The notes under the pieces: model-generated | Told to the model about the DNA's origin: nothing | Database searches by the model: none | The model's input: the letters and a program-made list of their open reading frames with translations, nothing else | Shown here: positions 1 through 8,118 of the stretch, one piece after another | How the letters are laid out: each line of letters begins with the position of its first letter | Numbering within the stretch: position 1 is the first letter of the stretch | Translations under genes and position numbers: made by a program | From: Streptosporangium subroseum | Lineage (GTDB): Bacteria; Actinomycetota; Actinomycetes; Streptosporangiales; Streptosporangiaceae | Reading direction: 5' to 3' | Length of the DNA stretch: 64,000 nucleotides | Assembly: GCF_900188345.1 (NCBI RefSeq) | Contig: NZ_FZOD01000006.1 | Coordinates: forward strand, 62,001 to 126,000

Positions 1-1
1 G

Positions 2-214
2 ACGACCACGGAGAACGGCTGGGACGTGGCGACCGCCTCCGCCAAGGACCTCGTGGTCGCTCCCTACCTACGGGTGAACGGGTTCGACGAGTGGAAGAGC
101 AAGGTGGCCACTCCCACCCTGCAGCAGTACTTCGCCAACAAGATAACCCTCGACCAGGCGGCTGAGACGCTCGTCACGGAGGGCGACAAGGTGCTGGAGC
201 GTTACAACAAGTGA
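2..214 (+). CDS. ABC transporter sugar-type solute-binding protein, C-terminal end only
   Basis: The reading frame is open from the left edge of the window and ends at a TGA at 212-214, giving about 70 residues of a C-terminus. The segment ends in an amphipathic helix (LDQAAETLVTEGDKVLERYNK region) like those closing extracellular solute-binding proteins of family 1 (sugar ABC importers), which normally finish with repeated helices around a TLDQA-like motif. In the cell it would be a lipoprotein that captures the imported compound. Its stop overlaps the GTG start of the next gene by four bases (GTGA), so the binding protein and the first glycohydrolase are translationally coupled. The family assignment rests on a short piece; the permease genes are not visible. 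Confidence 0.6.
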   Translation, partial: TTTENGWDVATASAKDLVVAPYLRVNGFDEWKSKVATPTLQQYFANKITLDQAAETLVTEGDKVLERYNK

Positions 215-1227
215 AGCTGACCCGCGCCCGGGGGTGTCTGCTCGGCCTGGCGGCCGGCGACGCCCTCGGGCGGCCCGCCGAGAACCTCGCCCCGGAGGAG
301 ATCGCCCGGCGCTGGGGCCGTCTCACCGAGATCGAGCCCGGCATGGGAGGTACGGACGACACCGAGTACACCGTCTTCGCCTCCTCCCTGCTGTGCAGGT
401 ACGGCTCGGCCATGACCTCCGCCGACGTCGCCAGGGAGTACCGCGAGCAGATCATCCCGAACATCGAAGGGCCGATGCGCGGCGCGGGCTTCTCCGAGCT
501 CGGCGCCATCCAGGCGCTCCGCCGGGGCATCGAGCCGCCGCTGTCCGGACTGTGGCACCAGCACGGATGGTCGGACGGGCTCGCCATGCGCGCCGCGCCG
601 TACGGGATCTTCGCCGCCGGCGACCCGGGCGAGGCGGCCCGGCTGGTCGCGGTCGACGGGGCGGTGAGCAACAGCGGCGAGGGCATCTACGGCGGCCAGG
701 CGGTCGCGGCGGCGGTGGCCGTCGCCATGACCGGGGCCTCGCCGGACGAGGTCGTCGAGGCCGGGATCGCCGCCATCCCCGAGGACTCCTGGACCTCCCG
801 CAACCTGCGGGCCGCCGTCGCGGCTGTCACGGCGGGCTCGGCTGCGGAGCCGTACGCGGCGGACTCGGCCGGAAAGCCGCACACGGCGGACGCGGTCGCG
901 AAGTTGTACGAGGCCGTGGTCGTGCGCCACTACCCCTGGACGGATCTCGCGCCCGAGGCGGTCGCGCTCGCCTTCGCCGGATACCTCATGGGCGCGGGCG
1001 AGGTCGAGGCGTCCGTGGTGGCGGCCGCCAACCTCGGCAGGGACGCCGACACCACCGCGGCGATCGCCGGCGCCCTCGCGGGGGCGGGGCGCGGCGAGAG
1101 CGCGGTACCGGCGCGGTGGGCCAGGGAGATCGGCCCGGTCACCGGCAGGTGCCTTCCGGTTGTCGCCGGACGTCACGTGCTCGACGTCGCCACCGAGCTG
1201 GTGGCCGCGTCGGAGAGACCGGCATGA
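211..1227 (+). CDS. ADP-ribosylglycohydrolase family protein (paralogue 1 of 4)
   Basis: 338 residues. It has the all-helical ADP-ribosylglycohydrolase (ARH/DraG) fold signatures: the N-terminal GLAAGDALG motif (about residues 12-20), the metal-binding TDDT (48-51) and the C-terminal DADT (278-281), which together hold the dinuclear Mg/Mn centre that attacks the glycosidic C1 of ribose. Both metal motifs are intact, so it is probably an active hydrolase. Members of this family outside the classical ARHs are often linked to sugar or nucleoside uptake rather than to protein de-ADP-ribosylation. The GTG start is chosen because it overlaps the stop of the solute-binding protein by four bases. It is the first of four tandem paralogues and is followed by a 59-base gap. 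The true substrate is unknown. Confidence 0.85.
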   Translation: MKLTRARGCLLGLAAGDALGRPAENLAPEEIARRWGRLTEIEPGMGGTDDTEYTVFASSLLCRYGSAMTSADVAREYREQIIPNIEGPMRGAGFSELGAIQALRRGIEPPLSGLWHQHGWSDGLAMRAAPYGIFAAGDPGEAARLVAVDGAVSNSGEGIYGGQAVAAAVAVAMTGASPDEVVEAGIAAIPEDSWTSRNLRAAVAAVTAGSAAEPYAADSAGKPHTADAVAKLYEAVVVRHYPWTDLAPEAVALAFAGYLMGAGEVEASVVAAANLGRDADTTAAIAGALAGAGRGESAVPARWAREIGPVTGRCLPVVAGRHVLDVATELVAASERPA

Positions 1228-1286
1228 ACGCCTGCGCGGGCCGACGGGCACGCTCACGGCACCGGGCCAAGGGATAGAGGAGAGAC

Positions 1287-2258
1287 ATGTCATCGGGGGA
1301 CAGGATCCGCGGCGCCTTCATCGGCCTCGCGATCGGCGACGCGGCCGGCTGGCCGTCCGCGCGGCACCGCTCCGCGCTGCTCGCGCCCTGGAGCAGGCGG
1401 CTCGCGAGGGAGCTGGACGGCTTCGCCGAGGAGCACCGGGTCACGACTCCGCCCGTGCCCTTCACGCTGAACCAGCCCGTCGAGCCGTTGGCGATCGGGC
1501 CGTCCGACGACGCCGAGTGGCTGGCCTGGACCGCGCTCACCATCCACGAGGACCGCGCCGAGGCCTTCGGCAGGCTGGCGGGCCGGTCGGACCTGCGCGT
1601 ACGGATCTCCGTACGCTCGGCGCTGGACAACCTGGCGGCGGGCAAGCCGCCTCCGGCCAGCGGTCACGACAACCCGCACTTCTTCGACGACGCGGCGGCC
1701 GTACGGGCCGTCGCCTTCGGGGCGATCGGGGCAGACCCGAGGGCCGACGCCTCGGTCACCAACGCCGGGGACGGCGTCCACGCGGCCATGGCCGTGGCGG
1801 CGGCGGTCGCCGAGCTGGTCGCGGGCGGGCCCATGGCCTCGGCCGTCGAGGCGGCCCTGGCCGAGCTGCCCGAGGACACCGCGATCGGCCACGCGACGAG
1901 AACGGCGCTCGCGGTGGCGCGAAAGGCGGGTGACCCCTTCGCGGCGGTCCCGGCCCTGGACGCGGCCCTGCTCGACCACGTCTACAGCTACGGCGTCGCG
2001 GCCTCGCAGACGGTCGCGGTGGCGTTCGCGCTCGCGGAGGTGTCCGGGGGCTCGCTCAGCGCGGCCGTGCCCGCCGCCGCGTGCCTGCCCTCGCTCGCCG
2101 ACTCCGCCCCGGCCCTGACCGGAGCGCTCACCGGAGCTTTCACTGGGTATGAGGCTCTTCCGGAAGGCTGGCGGGCCGCGGCGCGCACGCTGACCGGCTG
2201 TGGCCTGCCCGACCTGGCAGGAATGGATCTCATCGACATCGCTGGAGGACTCGCATGA
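1287..2258 (+). CDS. ADP-ribosylglycohydrolase-like protein with degenerate metal site (paralogue 2 of 4)
   Basis: 323 residues; the start ATG follows an AGGAGAG ribosome-binding site. The N-terminal GLAIGDAAG motif and an SDDA segment (residues 73-76, where active members have TDDT) place it in the ADP-ribosylglycohydrolase family. The C-terminal metal motif DxDT/S is missing: the aligned segment reads CLPSLADSAPALTGAL. Loss of these aspartates suggests a catalytically impaired or repurposed member, perhaps a partner subunit of one of the three intact paralogues. Its stop overlaps the start of the next gene (ATGA), so it is kept in a coupled operon and is not obviously decaying: the frame is clean and codon use is like that of its neighbours. 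Confidence 0.8.
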   Translation: MSSGDRIRGAFIGLAIGDAAGWPSARHRSALLAPWSRRLARELDGFAEEHRVTTPPVPFTLNQPVEPLAIGPSDDAEWLAWTALTIHEDRAEAFGRLAGRSDLRVRISVRSALDNLAAGKPPPASGHDNPHFFDDAAAVRAVAFGAIGADPRADASVTNAGDGVHAAMAVAAAVAELVAGGPMASAVEAALAELPEDTAIGHATRTALAVARKAGDPFAAVPALDAALLDHVYSYGVAASQTVAVAFALAEVSGGSLSAAVPAAACLPSLADSAPALTGALTGAFTGYEALPEGWRAAARTLTGCGLPDLAGMDLIDIAGGLA

Positions 2259-3427
2259 CGCCGCAGGACGATCTGCTGACCGACAAGGCCGTCGGATGTG
2301 TGACGGGCGCGGCGGTCGGCGACGCGCTCGGCGGCGCGACCGAGGGCTGGACGCCCGAGCAGATCCAGGACCGCTACGACGGGTACGTGACGGGCATCGT
2401 CCCGCCGTACTTCGAGGACTGGCGCAACGCCCGGCCCATCGCTCCGTACCACAAGGGCGACGGCCACATCACCGACGACACCCTGATGACCCACGCGCTG
2501 ATCCGCGTGTACGAGAAGGCCGGACGGCACCTGGACGCATACGCGGCGGCCGAGTACCTGGTGCCCGAGATGATGGGCGAGAAGCGCTGGATCCCCGAGC
2601 TGGAGGCAGAGGCGCTACCCCTGCAGCGGGTCTTCCTCGCCGAGAAATGGCTGGTCCTGCGACTGCACTACGGCCACGTCGACCCGCGTGAGGCGGGGGT
2701 CGGCAACATCGTCAACTGCGGCGCCGCCATGTACATGGCACCGGTCGGCATCGTGAACGCGGCCAACCCCGACGCGGCGTACGCCGAGGCCGTCGACCTG
2801 GCGGGAGCCCACCAGTCCAGTTACGGCCGGGAGGCCGCCGGGGTGCTCGCCGCCGCCGTCGCCGAGGCCATGCGCCCGGGCGCGAGCGCGGACTCGGTGG
2901 TCGCCACGTGCCTGCGCCTGGCGCAGGACGGCACGCGGGCCGCCATCGAGGCCGTCTGCGAGCGGGCGAGGGGCTTCGGCCACTGGGAAGGGTCCTTCGG
3001 CGCGTTGCGCGAGGCCGTCGCGCCCTACGACACCGTCGCGGAGACCTACCGTGACCAGGGACTCGGCGCCCGGAGGCCGAGCCGCCTGCACAGCATCGAG
3101 GAGCTGCCGCTGGCGCTCGCCTTCCTGCTGATCGCCGGGGGCGACTACCGCGACACCGTTCTCGGGGGGGTGAACTACGGCCGTGACGCCGACTCGATCG
3201 CGAGCATGGGCGGGGCGATCGCCGGGGCGCTCTCGGGCGCCAAGGCGGTGCCGCCGGAGTGGCTCGACCCGGTGACGGAGGCGAGCAGGATCGACCTGGT
3301 GGCTCCCGGCGTGTCCATCGCCGAGGTGGCCCGCGGCGTCCACGCCGCCGACCTCGCCACGCGCCGGGCCCACGAGAGCGCCTTCACCTCCCTGACCTGG
3401 AACACCTCGGCGGGCGAGAGGGCATGA
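2255..3427 (+). CDS. ADP-ribosylglycohydrolase family protein (paralogue 3 of 4)
   Basis: 390 residues, starting in a four-base ATGA overlap with the previous gene. Family motifs are complete: VTGAAVGDALGG near the N-terminus, ITDDT (TDDT at 73-76) and GRDADS about 70 residues from the C-terminus, the two halves of the dinuclear metal site. It is longer than paralogue 1 by about 50 residues, mostly in the middle, where an aromatic-rich segment (PPYFEDWRNARP, about 50-61) precedes the first metal motif. Expected activity is hydrolysis of an N- or O-ribosyl (or similar) glycosidic bond; the ligand is not predictable from sequence. It lies in the same operon as the CoA-transferase and lyase, which argues for small-molecule catabolism rather than protein regulation. 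Confidence 0.85.
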   Translation: MTPQDDLLTDKAVGCVTGAAVGDALGGATEGWTPEQIQDRYDGYVTGIVPPYFEDWRNARPIAPYHKGDGHITDDTLMTHALIRVYEKAGRHLDAYAAAEYLVPEMMGEKRWIPELEAEALPLQRVFLAEKWLVLRLHYGHVDPREAGVGNIVNCGAAMYMAPVGIVNAANPDAAYAEAVDLAGAHQSSYGREAAGVLAAAVAEAMRPGASADSVVATCLRLAQDGTRAAIEAVCERARGFGHWEGSFGALREAVAPYDTVAETYRDQGLGARRPSRLHSIEELPLALAFLLIAGGDYRDTVLGGVNYGRDADSIASMGGAIAGALSGAKAVPPEWLDPVTEASRIDLVAPGVSIAEVARGVHAADLATRRAHESAFTSLTWNTSAGERA

Positions 3428-3500
3428 CGCATCCGGGCCGGGACATCTTGGAGAACGGCGTGAAGGGTCAGGGCCGGGGCATCGCAGTGGGGGAGAGGGC

Positions 3501-4913
3501 ATGACCGATCGTCTGGTCCGGCTGACCTGGGTGCAGCCGGAGGATCTGGTCGGCCACGAGCTGCGCCAGGCCGCCGAGGACGGCCGTTCAGCGGAGGTCG
3601 CGGGGATTGCCGCCCGGTGGCACTCCGCCGGGGGGCACGACGCGCCGCCCCGGGCGGGGGCCTCTCCGGGACCCGCCACGCCGGAGCTGCGCCGCCTGGC
3701 CGGGGAACTGCTGGACGAGCTGGCCGCGATCCCGTCCCCCCTTCCCGAACCGTCCGGGCCCTTCTTTCCCGAGCCGTCCGGGTTTCCCGTCGTCCCCCTG
3801 AGCGCCCCCGGAGCCCCGTCCCCGGTGGCCGCCACCGGACGGTCGACCCCGGTGACCGCCGATGTCGGCGGGCTCTCCGAACGGCTGCTCGGCGCGTGGC
3901 TCGGGCGCGCGGCCGGGTGCGTGCTGGGCAAGCCGGTGGAGAAGATCCCTCGCGAGGGCATCAGGGAGATCGCGGAGGCCACCGGCAACTGGCCCATCCG
4001 GGGCTGGTTCACCGCGGTCGGCCTTCCGGACGACGTGGCGGCCCACTGGCCGTGGAACAGGCGCAGCGCCGTCAACTCCCTGGCCGAGAACATCGACGGC
4101 GTTCCCGAGGACGACGACCTCAACTTCCCACTCCTGGCCCTGTCGCTGCTGGAGCGCTTCGGCCGGGACTTCACCACCGCGGACGTCGCCGCGATGTGGC
4201 TGGACGAGCTGCCCGCGGGCCGCGTCTTCACCGCGGAACGGGTGGCGTACCGCAACCTGCTCGACGGGGTCGAGCCACCGGGCACGGCGACGTGGCGCAA
4301 CCCGTTCAGGGAATGGATCGGCGCGCTGATCAGGGCGGACGTGTACGGCTGGGTCAACCCGGGCGACCCCCGCACCGCGGCCGAGTTCGCCTGGAGGGAC
4401 GCCCGCCTCAGCCACACCGCCAACGGGATCTACGGCGCGATGATGGTCGCGGCCATGTGCGCGAGCTCTCTCGTCGCCTCCTCGGTCGAGGAGGTCGTCG
4501 CCGCGGGGCTCTCCGTCGTGCCCGCCGGATCACGGCTGGCGCGGGCCGTACGGGACGCCGTCGCCGACGCGGAGTCGGAGCCGGACTTCGAGCGGGTGGT
4601 GGACCGGCTGTACGAGCGTCACGGCGGCCTGCACTGGGTCCACACGATCAACAACGCGGCGCTGGTCGCGGCGGCCCTGACCCACGGGCGCGGGGACTTC
4701 ACGGCCTCGATCGCCGGGGCGGTCGCCGGAGGCTGGGACACCGACTCGGCGGGGGCGACGGTGGGATCGATCGCGGGCGGGCTGCTCGGCGCGTCCCGGA
4801 TCCCCGCCGAGTGGGCGCTGGAGAACCGGCTGGCCAGCAGCCTGCGAGGCTTCGACGGCATCGGCTTCGACGAGCTCACCCGCCGCACCCTGGCGGTCTG
4901 GCCGAGCCGATGA
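3501..4913 (+). CDS. ADP-ribosylglycohydrolase family protein with N-terminal extension (paralogue 4 of 4)
   Basis: 470 residues, with a strong GGGGGAGAGG ribosome-binding site just before ATG. The first 125 or so residues are an extension (LVRLTWVQPEDLVGHELRQ... then a Pro/Ser-rich linker) not found in ordinary family members; the glycohydrolase domain starts near LSERLLGAWLGRAAG. The first metal motif is atypical, EDDD at 203-206 instead of TDDT, while the second, DTDS at 413-416, is normal. The 73-base gap before it holds no gene. I infer a specialised enzyme acting on the same or a related glycoside as its three neighbours. The role of the N-terminal part, perhaps substrate recognition or oligomerisation, cannot be told from the sequence. 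Confidence 0.82.
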   Translation: MTDRLVRLTWVQPEDLVGHELRQAAEDGRSAEVAGIAARWHSAGGHDAPPRAGASPGPATPELRRLAGELLDELAAIPSPLPEPSGPFFPEPSGFPVVPLSAPGAPSPVAATGRSTPVTADVGGLSERLLGAWLGRAAGCVLGKPVEKIPREGIREIAEATGNWPIRGWFTAVGLPDDVAAHWPWNRRSAVNSLAENIDGVPEDDDLNFPLLALSLLERFGRDFTTADVAAMWLDELPAGRVFTAERVAYRNLLDGVEPPGTATWRNPFREWIGALIRADVYGWVNPGDPRTAAEFAWRDARLSHTANGIYGAMMVAAMCASSLVASSVEEVVAAGLSVVPAGSRLARAVRDAVADAESEPDFERVVDRLYERHGGLHWVHTINNAALVAAALTHGRGDFTASIAGAVAGGWDTDSAGATVGSIAGGLLGASRIPAEWALENRLASSLRGFDGIGFDELTRRTLAVWPSR

Positions 4914-4992
4914 CCGGCTCCGCCGGGTCGAGCCGTACGGGACGCCGCGTCGGGTCCCCGTACGGCGTGGCCGAGAACCTGGAGGAAGATCG

Positions 4993-6165
4993 ATGAAAGC
5001 CCTGGAAGGCGTCCGCGTCCTCGACCTCGCGACGCTGTTCGCCGGACCGATGGCGGCGATGCTGCTCGGTGACTTCGGCGCCGAGGTCGTCAAGGTCGAG
5101 CATCCGGCCAGGCCGGATCCCTCACGGGGGCACGGGCCCGGCGGTCTGTGGTGGAAGATGCTCGGCCGCAACAAGCGGGCCATGACCCTGAACCTGTCCA
5201 CGGCCGAAGGCCAGGACCTGCTTCTCGCCCTGGTGCGCGATGCCGACGTGGTCATCGAGAACTTCCGGCCGGGGACGCTGGAGCGGTGGAACCTCTCCTA
5301 CGACCGGCTCCGTGAGGCCAACCCGCGCCTGGTGCTCGCCCGGGTCACGGGCTTCGGCCAGTTCGGGCCGTACGCGAAGCGGCCCGGGTTCGGCACGCTC
5401 GCCGAGGCGATGAGCGGGTTCGCCGCGATGACCGGCGAGCCGGATGGGCCGCCGACCCTGCCGCCGTTCGGCCTGGCGGACGGCATCTGCGCCCTCGCGA
5501 CCGCCTACGCCGTGATGGCGGCGCTTCGCGCGCGTGAATCCACCGGCGCGGGGCAGGTGGTCGACATGTCGATCATCGAGCCCATCCTGACGGTGCTCGG
5601 GGCCCAGCCGACGATCTACGACCAGCTCGGGATCGTGCCGCCGCGCACCGGCAACCGTTCGGTGAACAATGCGCCGCGCAACACCTACCGGTGCGCGGAC
5701 GGCTCCTGGGTGGCGGTGTCGACCTCGGCGCAGAACATCGCCGAGCGGGTCATGCGCCTGGTCGGCAGGCCCGAGTACATCGCCGAGCCGTGGTTCGCCA
5801 CCGGTGCGGGACGGGTCGAGCACGCCGCCGAGCTCGACGAGGCCGTCGCCACATGGGTTGCCGCGCGTACCCGCGACGAGGTGCTGACCGCGTTCGAGGA
5901 GGCGCAGGCCGCGGTGGCGCCGATCTACGACGTGCGCGACGTGCTGACCGATCCGCAGCTCACCGCCCTGGACGCCGTCACCACCGTGGAAGATCCCGAG
6001 TTGGGGCCGCTGCGGATGCAGAACGTCATGTTCCGGCTGTCGGACACCCCCGGGGAGATCCGCTGGACCGGCCGCCCCCACGGCGCCGACACCTCCGGCC
6101 TGCTGTCGGAGCTGGGCCTGTCGGCCTCGGACATTGAAACGCTGCGCGAGAAGGGAGTGGTCTGA
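4993..6165 (+). CDS. CaiB/BaiF (class III) CoA-transferase family protein
   Basis: 390 residues, the usual length for class III CoA-transferases, starting after GGAGGAAG. The N-terminus (LEGVRVLDLATLFAGPMAAMLLGDFGAEVVKVEHP region) is the classic family opening, and the catalytic aspartate that forms the acyl anhydride and CoA thioester is D163 in LADGICAL. Such enzymes move CoA between two carboxylic acids; relatives activate itaconate, citramalate, mesaconate, carnitine or oxalate. The directly coupled CitE-type lyase downstream suggests the sequence activate then cleave, as in citramalate or itaconate breakdown. The substrate here is presumably a carboxylic acid derived from whatever the glycohydrolases release. 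The stop overlaps the next start in TGATG. Confidence 0.88.
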   Translation: MKALEGVRVLDLATLFAGPMAAMLLGDFGAEVVKVEHPARPDPSRGHGPGGLWWKMLGRNKRAMTLNLSTAEGQDLLLALVRDADVVIENFRPGTLERWNLSYDRLREANPRLVLARVTGFGQFGPYAKRPGFGTLAEAMSGFAAMTGEPDGPPTLPPFGLADGICALATAYAVMAALRARESTGAGQVVDMSIIEPILTVLGAQPTIYDQLGIVPPRTGNRSVNNAPRNTYRCADGSWVAVSTSAQNIAERVMRLVGRPEYIAEPWFATGAGRVEHAAELDEAVATWVAARTRDEVLTAFEEAQAAVAPIYDVRDVLTDPQLTALDAVTTVEDPELGPLRMQNVMFRLSDTPGEIRWTGRPHGADTSGLLSELGLSASDIETLREKGVV

Positions 6166-6362
6166 TGCCGGACCGCCCACACAAGACGGACACGACACCG
6201 ACCACTCCGTACGAGACGAACATGGCACCGACGACTCCGCGCGAGATGAACATGACACCGACGACTCCGTACGAGATGAACATGACATCGACCACCCCGC
6301 ACGAAACGGATAGGGCATCGACCACCCCGCACGCGCCTGCGGGGGGAGCCGGGCCGTGCTGA
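6165..6362 (+). CDS. Small repeat-built ORF coupling the CoA-transferase to the lyase
   Basis: 65 residues, Thr/Pro/Met-rich, made almost entirely of five copies of a decapeptide of the type E-M-N-M-T-P-T-T-P-Y. Its ATG overlaps the CoA-transferase stop (TGATG) and its stop overlaps the GTG start of the lyase by seven bases, so ribosomes can pass through all three genes. I recognise no domain. It may be a translated linker created by repeat expansion that keeps the operon coupled, or a short disordered peptide with its own role. Alternatively the repeats are a non-functional expansion between two genes. Coding status is uncertain, although the frame stays open throughout the repeats. Confidence 0.45.
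   Translation: MPDRPHKTDTTPTTPYETNMAPTTPREMNMTPTTPYEMNMTSTTPHETDRASTTPHAPAGGAGPC
6181..6330 (+). repeat. Five 30-bp imperfect tandem repeats
   Basis: Five head-to-tail 30-base units begin at 6181, 6211, 6241, 6271 and 6301. Each has the pattern acgagatgaacatgacaccg followed by a 10-base acgactccgt-like end. Units 2-4 are closest to each other; units 1 and 5 carry more substitutions. The unit is a multiple of three, so copy-number change keeps the small ORF open. There are no spacers between units, so it is not a CRISPR array. Confidence 0.95.
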
Positions 6363-7195
6363 CCTTCCTGTACGCGCCCGCCGATCGGCCGGCGCTGGTG
6401 GCCAAGGCGCTCGCCGGAACCGCCGACGTGGTCATCGTCGACCTCGAGGACGCCGTCGCGGCGGACGGCAAGAGCCAGGCCCGGGCGGAGCTCGTACGGC
6501 TGCTCGCCTCCCCCCAGCCGCGCGTCCAGATCAGGGTCAACGACGTGCGCACGGTCTGCGGCCAGGCGGACCTGCGGGCCGTCGGCCCCCTGTGCTCGGG
6601 CACGGCCGGCATCCGGGTGCCGAAGGTCGAGTCTGCCGACGACGTTCGTGACGTGGCCAGAGCCGTGCCGGGCGTCGCGTTGCACCCGCTCCTCGAGTCG
6701 GCCCTCGGCCTCGAACGGGCCTACGAGATCGCCTCGGCCGATCCGGCGGTGGCGAGCATCGGCCTGGGCGAGGCGGACCTGCGCGCGGATCTGGGTGTCA
6801 GCGACGAGGCGGGCCTGGCCTGGGCGCGGTCGCGGGTGGTGGTCGCCGCCCGTGCGGCCGGGCTGCCGGCGCCCGTCCAGTCGGTCTACACCGACTTCCG
6901 CGACCTGGAAGGCCTGGCCGAGTCGTGCCGGGTCGGCCGTTCCATGGGTTTCCGCGGCCGGGCCGCCATCCACCCGGCCCAGCTCCCGGTCATCGAGGCC
7001 GCCTACCGGCCGACGGAAGAGGAGATCACGGCCGCCAACGAGGTCGTGGCGGCCGCCGGAGTCGGTGCCGTGGCACTCCCGGACGGCCGCTTCGTCGACG
7101 AGGCCGTCGTCCGTCAGGCCAGAAGCGTCCTCGCCGACGCCCTCCGCACTCCGGCGACCACCCCCACGCCGACCGGCCGGTGCCCCTCGCCCTGA
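6356..7195 (+). CDS. CitE/HpcH-HpaI family CoA-ester lyase or aldolase
   Basis: 279 residues with a GTG start at the end of the repeat ORF. The N-terminus LYAPADRP...AGTADVVIVDLEDAV and the Mg-binding E114 (PLLESALG) and D141 (GEADLRAD) are diagnostic of the CitE-like branch of the HpcH/HpaI TIM-barrel family. CitE-like proteins cleave or form C-C bonds in acyl-CoA thioesters, for example citramalyl-CoA to pyruvate and acetyl-CoA, or malyl-CoA to glyoxylate and acetyl-CoA. With the CoA-transferase just upstream, an activate-and-cleave step is the likely role. The last 20 or so residues are Pro/Thr-rich and probably disordered. It is the last gene of the operon; the next gene is on the other strand. 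Confidence 0.87.
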   Translation: MLTFLYAPADRPALVAKALAGTADVVIVDLEDAVAADGKSQARAELVRLLASPQPRVQIRVNDVRTVCGQADLRAVGPLCSGTAGIRVPKVESADDVRDVARAVPGVALHPLLESALGLERAYEIASADPAVASIGLGEADLRADLGVSDEAGLAWARSRVVVAARAAGLPAPVQSVYTDFRDLEGLAESCRVGRSMGFRGRAAIHPAQLPVIEAAYRPTEEEITAANEVVAAAGVGAVALPDGRFVDEAVVRQARSVLADALRTPATTPTPTGRCPSP

Positions 7196-7282
7196 CATCG
7201 GGCTGAAAGGGTCACCGGCCGGTCGGCGTACCGGCCCATGAGGTCGGCTGTCTCCGGCGGCTTCGGGCCGTGAACGGAGCGA

Positions 7283-7879
7283 CTACCAGCGACCGCCCTT
7301 TTGGACCTGGCCGCGGACCGCGCCGTCGGGGAACTGCTTGGTGTGCATGTTGGCGTACCAGTTCTTCGGGTTGCTCTTGATCCCCTTGAGCACGCTGGCG
7401 TCCTTGACGAGGACGGAACCGGAGCTGGTGTTGCCGCGGATCTTGCCGCTGGACAGCAGGTCGATGACGACGGCGCCGTTCGTGCCCGCCTTGCCGCGGT
7501 GGATGTGGAAAGCGGTGGGCCTGGTGACGTTCTTCCACTGGACGAAGTAGTACATGCGGTTGCCCTGGATGCGGAACTTCGCGACCGCCAGACCGTCGCG
7601 GTCGTTGACCTTTTTGCCCGGCTCTCGCACCTCGTTCCTGCCCAGGAGCACACTGGCGAAGTAGTAACTCTTGGACGTGCCGGCCACCGCGGCACCGCTG
7701 AGCGCGGCCGCGGGAGCGGCGCTCACCCCGGCGGGCGCGGCCGCCGAAGTGGTGGCGGCCCCGGCGGGTACGGCCACCGCGGTGGCGGCCAGCGCCGCGA
7801 TCGCGGCGCCTGCCGCCACCCGGCCCATCATGCGCCGCCGCGAGATACGTCCGCTGTCAACCTGCTCAGAAGTATTCAT
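7283..7879 (-). CDS. Exported CHRD-domain protein with twin-arginine signal
   Basis: 198 residues. The start at 7879 is chosen because GGAAGAGG lies seven bases upstream and the protein then opens with a Tat signal: SRRRMMG (13-19), a hydrophobic stretch and AGA cleavage sites near residue 41. An Ala-rich segment to about residue 68 leads into a single CHRD domain (about 72-193) with the hallmark AFHIHRGKAGTNG and ANMHTKQFPDGAVRGQV motifs. CHRD domains were named from chordin and are common in secreted bacterial proteins; their biochemical role is not established. A Tat signal implies folding before export. It lies downstream of a co-directional beta-propeller gene but is separated from it by a strong hairpin, so it is probably transcribed alone. 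Confidence 0.85.
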   Translation of the reverse strand: MNTSEQVDSGRISRRRMMGRVAAGAAIAALAATAVAVPAGAATTSAAAPAGVSAAPAAALSGAAVAGTSKSYYFASVLLGRNEVREPGKKVNDRDGLAVAKFRIQGNRMYYFVQWKNVTRPTAFHIHRGKAGTNGAVVIDLLSSGKIRGNTSSGSVLVKDASVLKGIKSNPKNWYANMHTKQFPDGAVRGQVQKGGRW

Positions 7880-8084
7880 TATGGCCTCTTCCCTTGAGTT
7901 TTCCGTGCCGCTCTTTTCCGACACCGCAGACATTAGGGAAAGCATTTGCGGTGTTATGCGTACGAATCCACACAAGGGCCGAACATGCACAACGACACAC
8001 AGCGCCGTTAAAAATCCCTTGAAGGGGTGGGGATATCGGGGCCGGAGAATGACACCGTGTCCGTGTCCGTGTCCGCTGCCGGGT

Positions 8085-8118
8085 CCGCGGCCCCCGGGAC
8101 ATGACCCGGGGGCCGCGG
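8085..8118 (-). terminator. GC-rich 14-bp perfect hairpin in the 391-base gap between two exported-protein genes
   Basis: CCGCGGCCCCCGGG at 8085-8098 pairs exactly with 8105-8118 around a six-base loop. It lies downstream of the beta-propeller gene (ending at 8271, leftward) and upstream of the CHRD gene, so it most likely terminates the former. There is no T-run, as is common in high-GC actinomycetes. The rest of the 7880-8270 gap holds an AT-richer presumed promoter stretch for the CHRD gene (about 7890-8030), a run of ccgtgt hexamers (8055-8075) and no gene. Confidence 0.7.

Noticed and set aside
2615..4423. Long minus-strand open frame over the third and fourth glycohydrolase genes
   Set aside because: Composition is Ser/Arg/Pro-rich nonsense typical of antisense frames, while the plus-strand genes carry clear motifs and coupling.
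6181..6330. CRISPR-like array
   Set aside because: The 30-bp units are directly adjacent with no unique spacers and lie within an open frame; no cas genes are present.
8055..8075. Short ccgtgt hexamer repeat as a regulatory element
   Set aside because: Only three copies of a simple sequence next to a terminator; no symmetry or known function.
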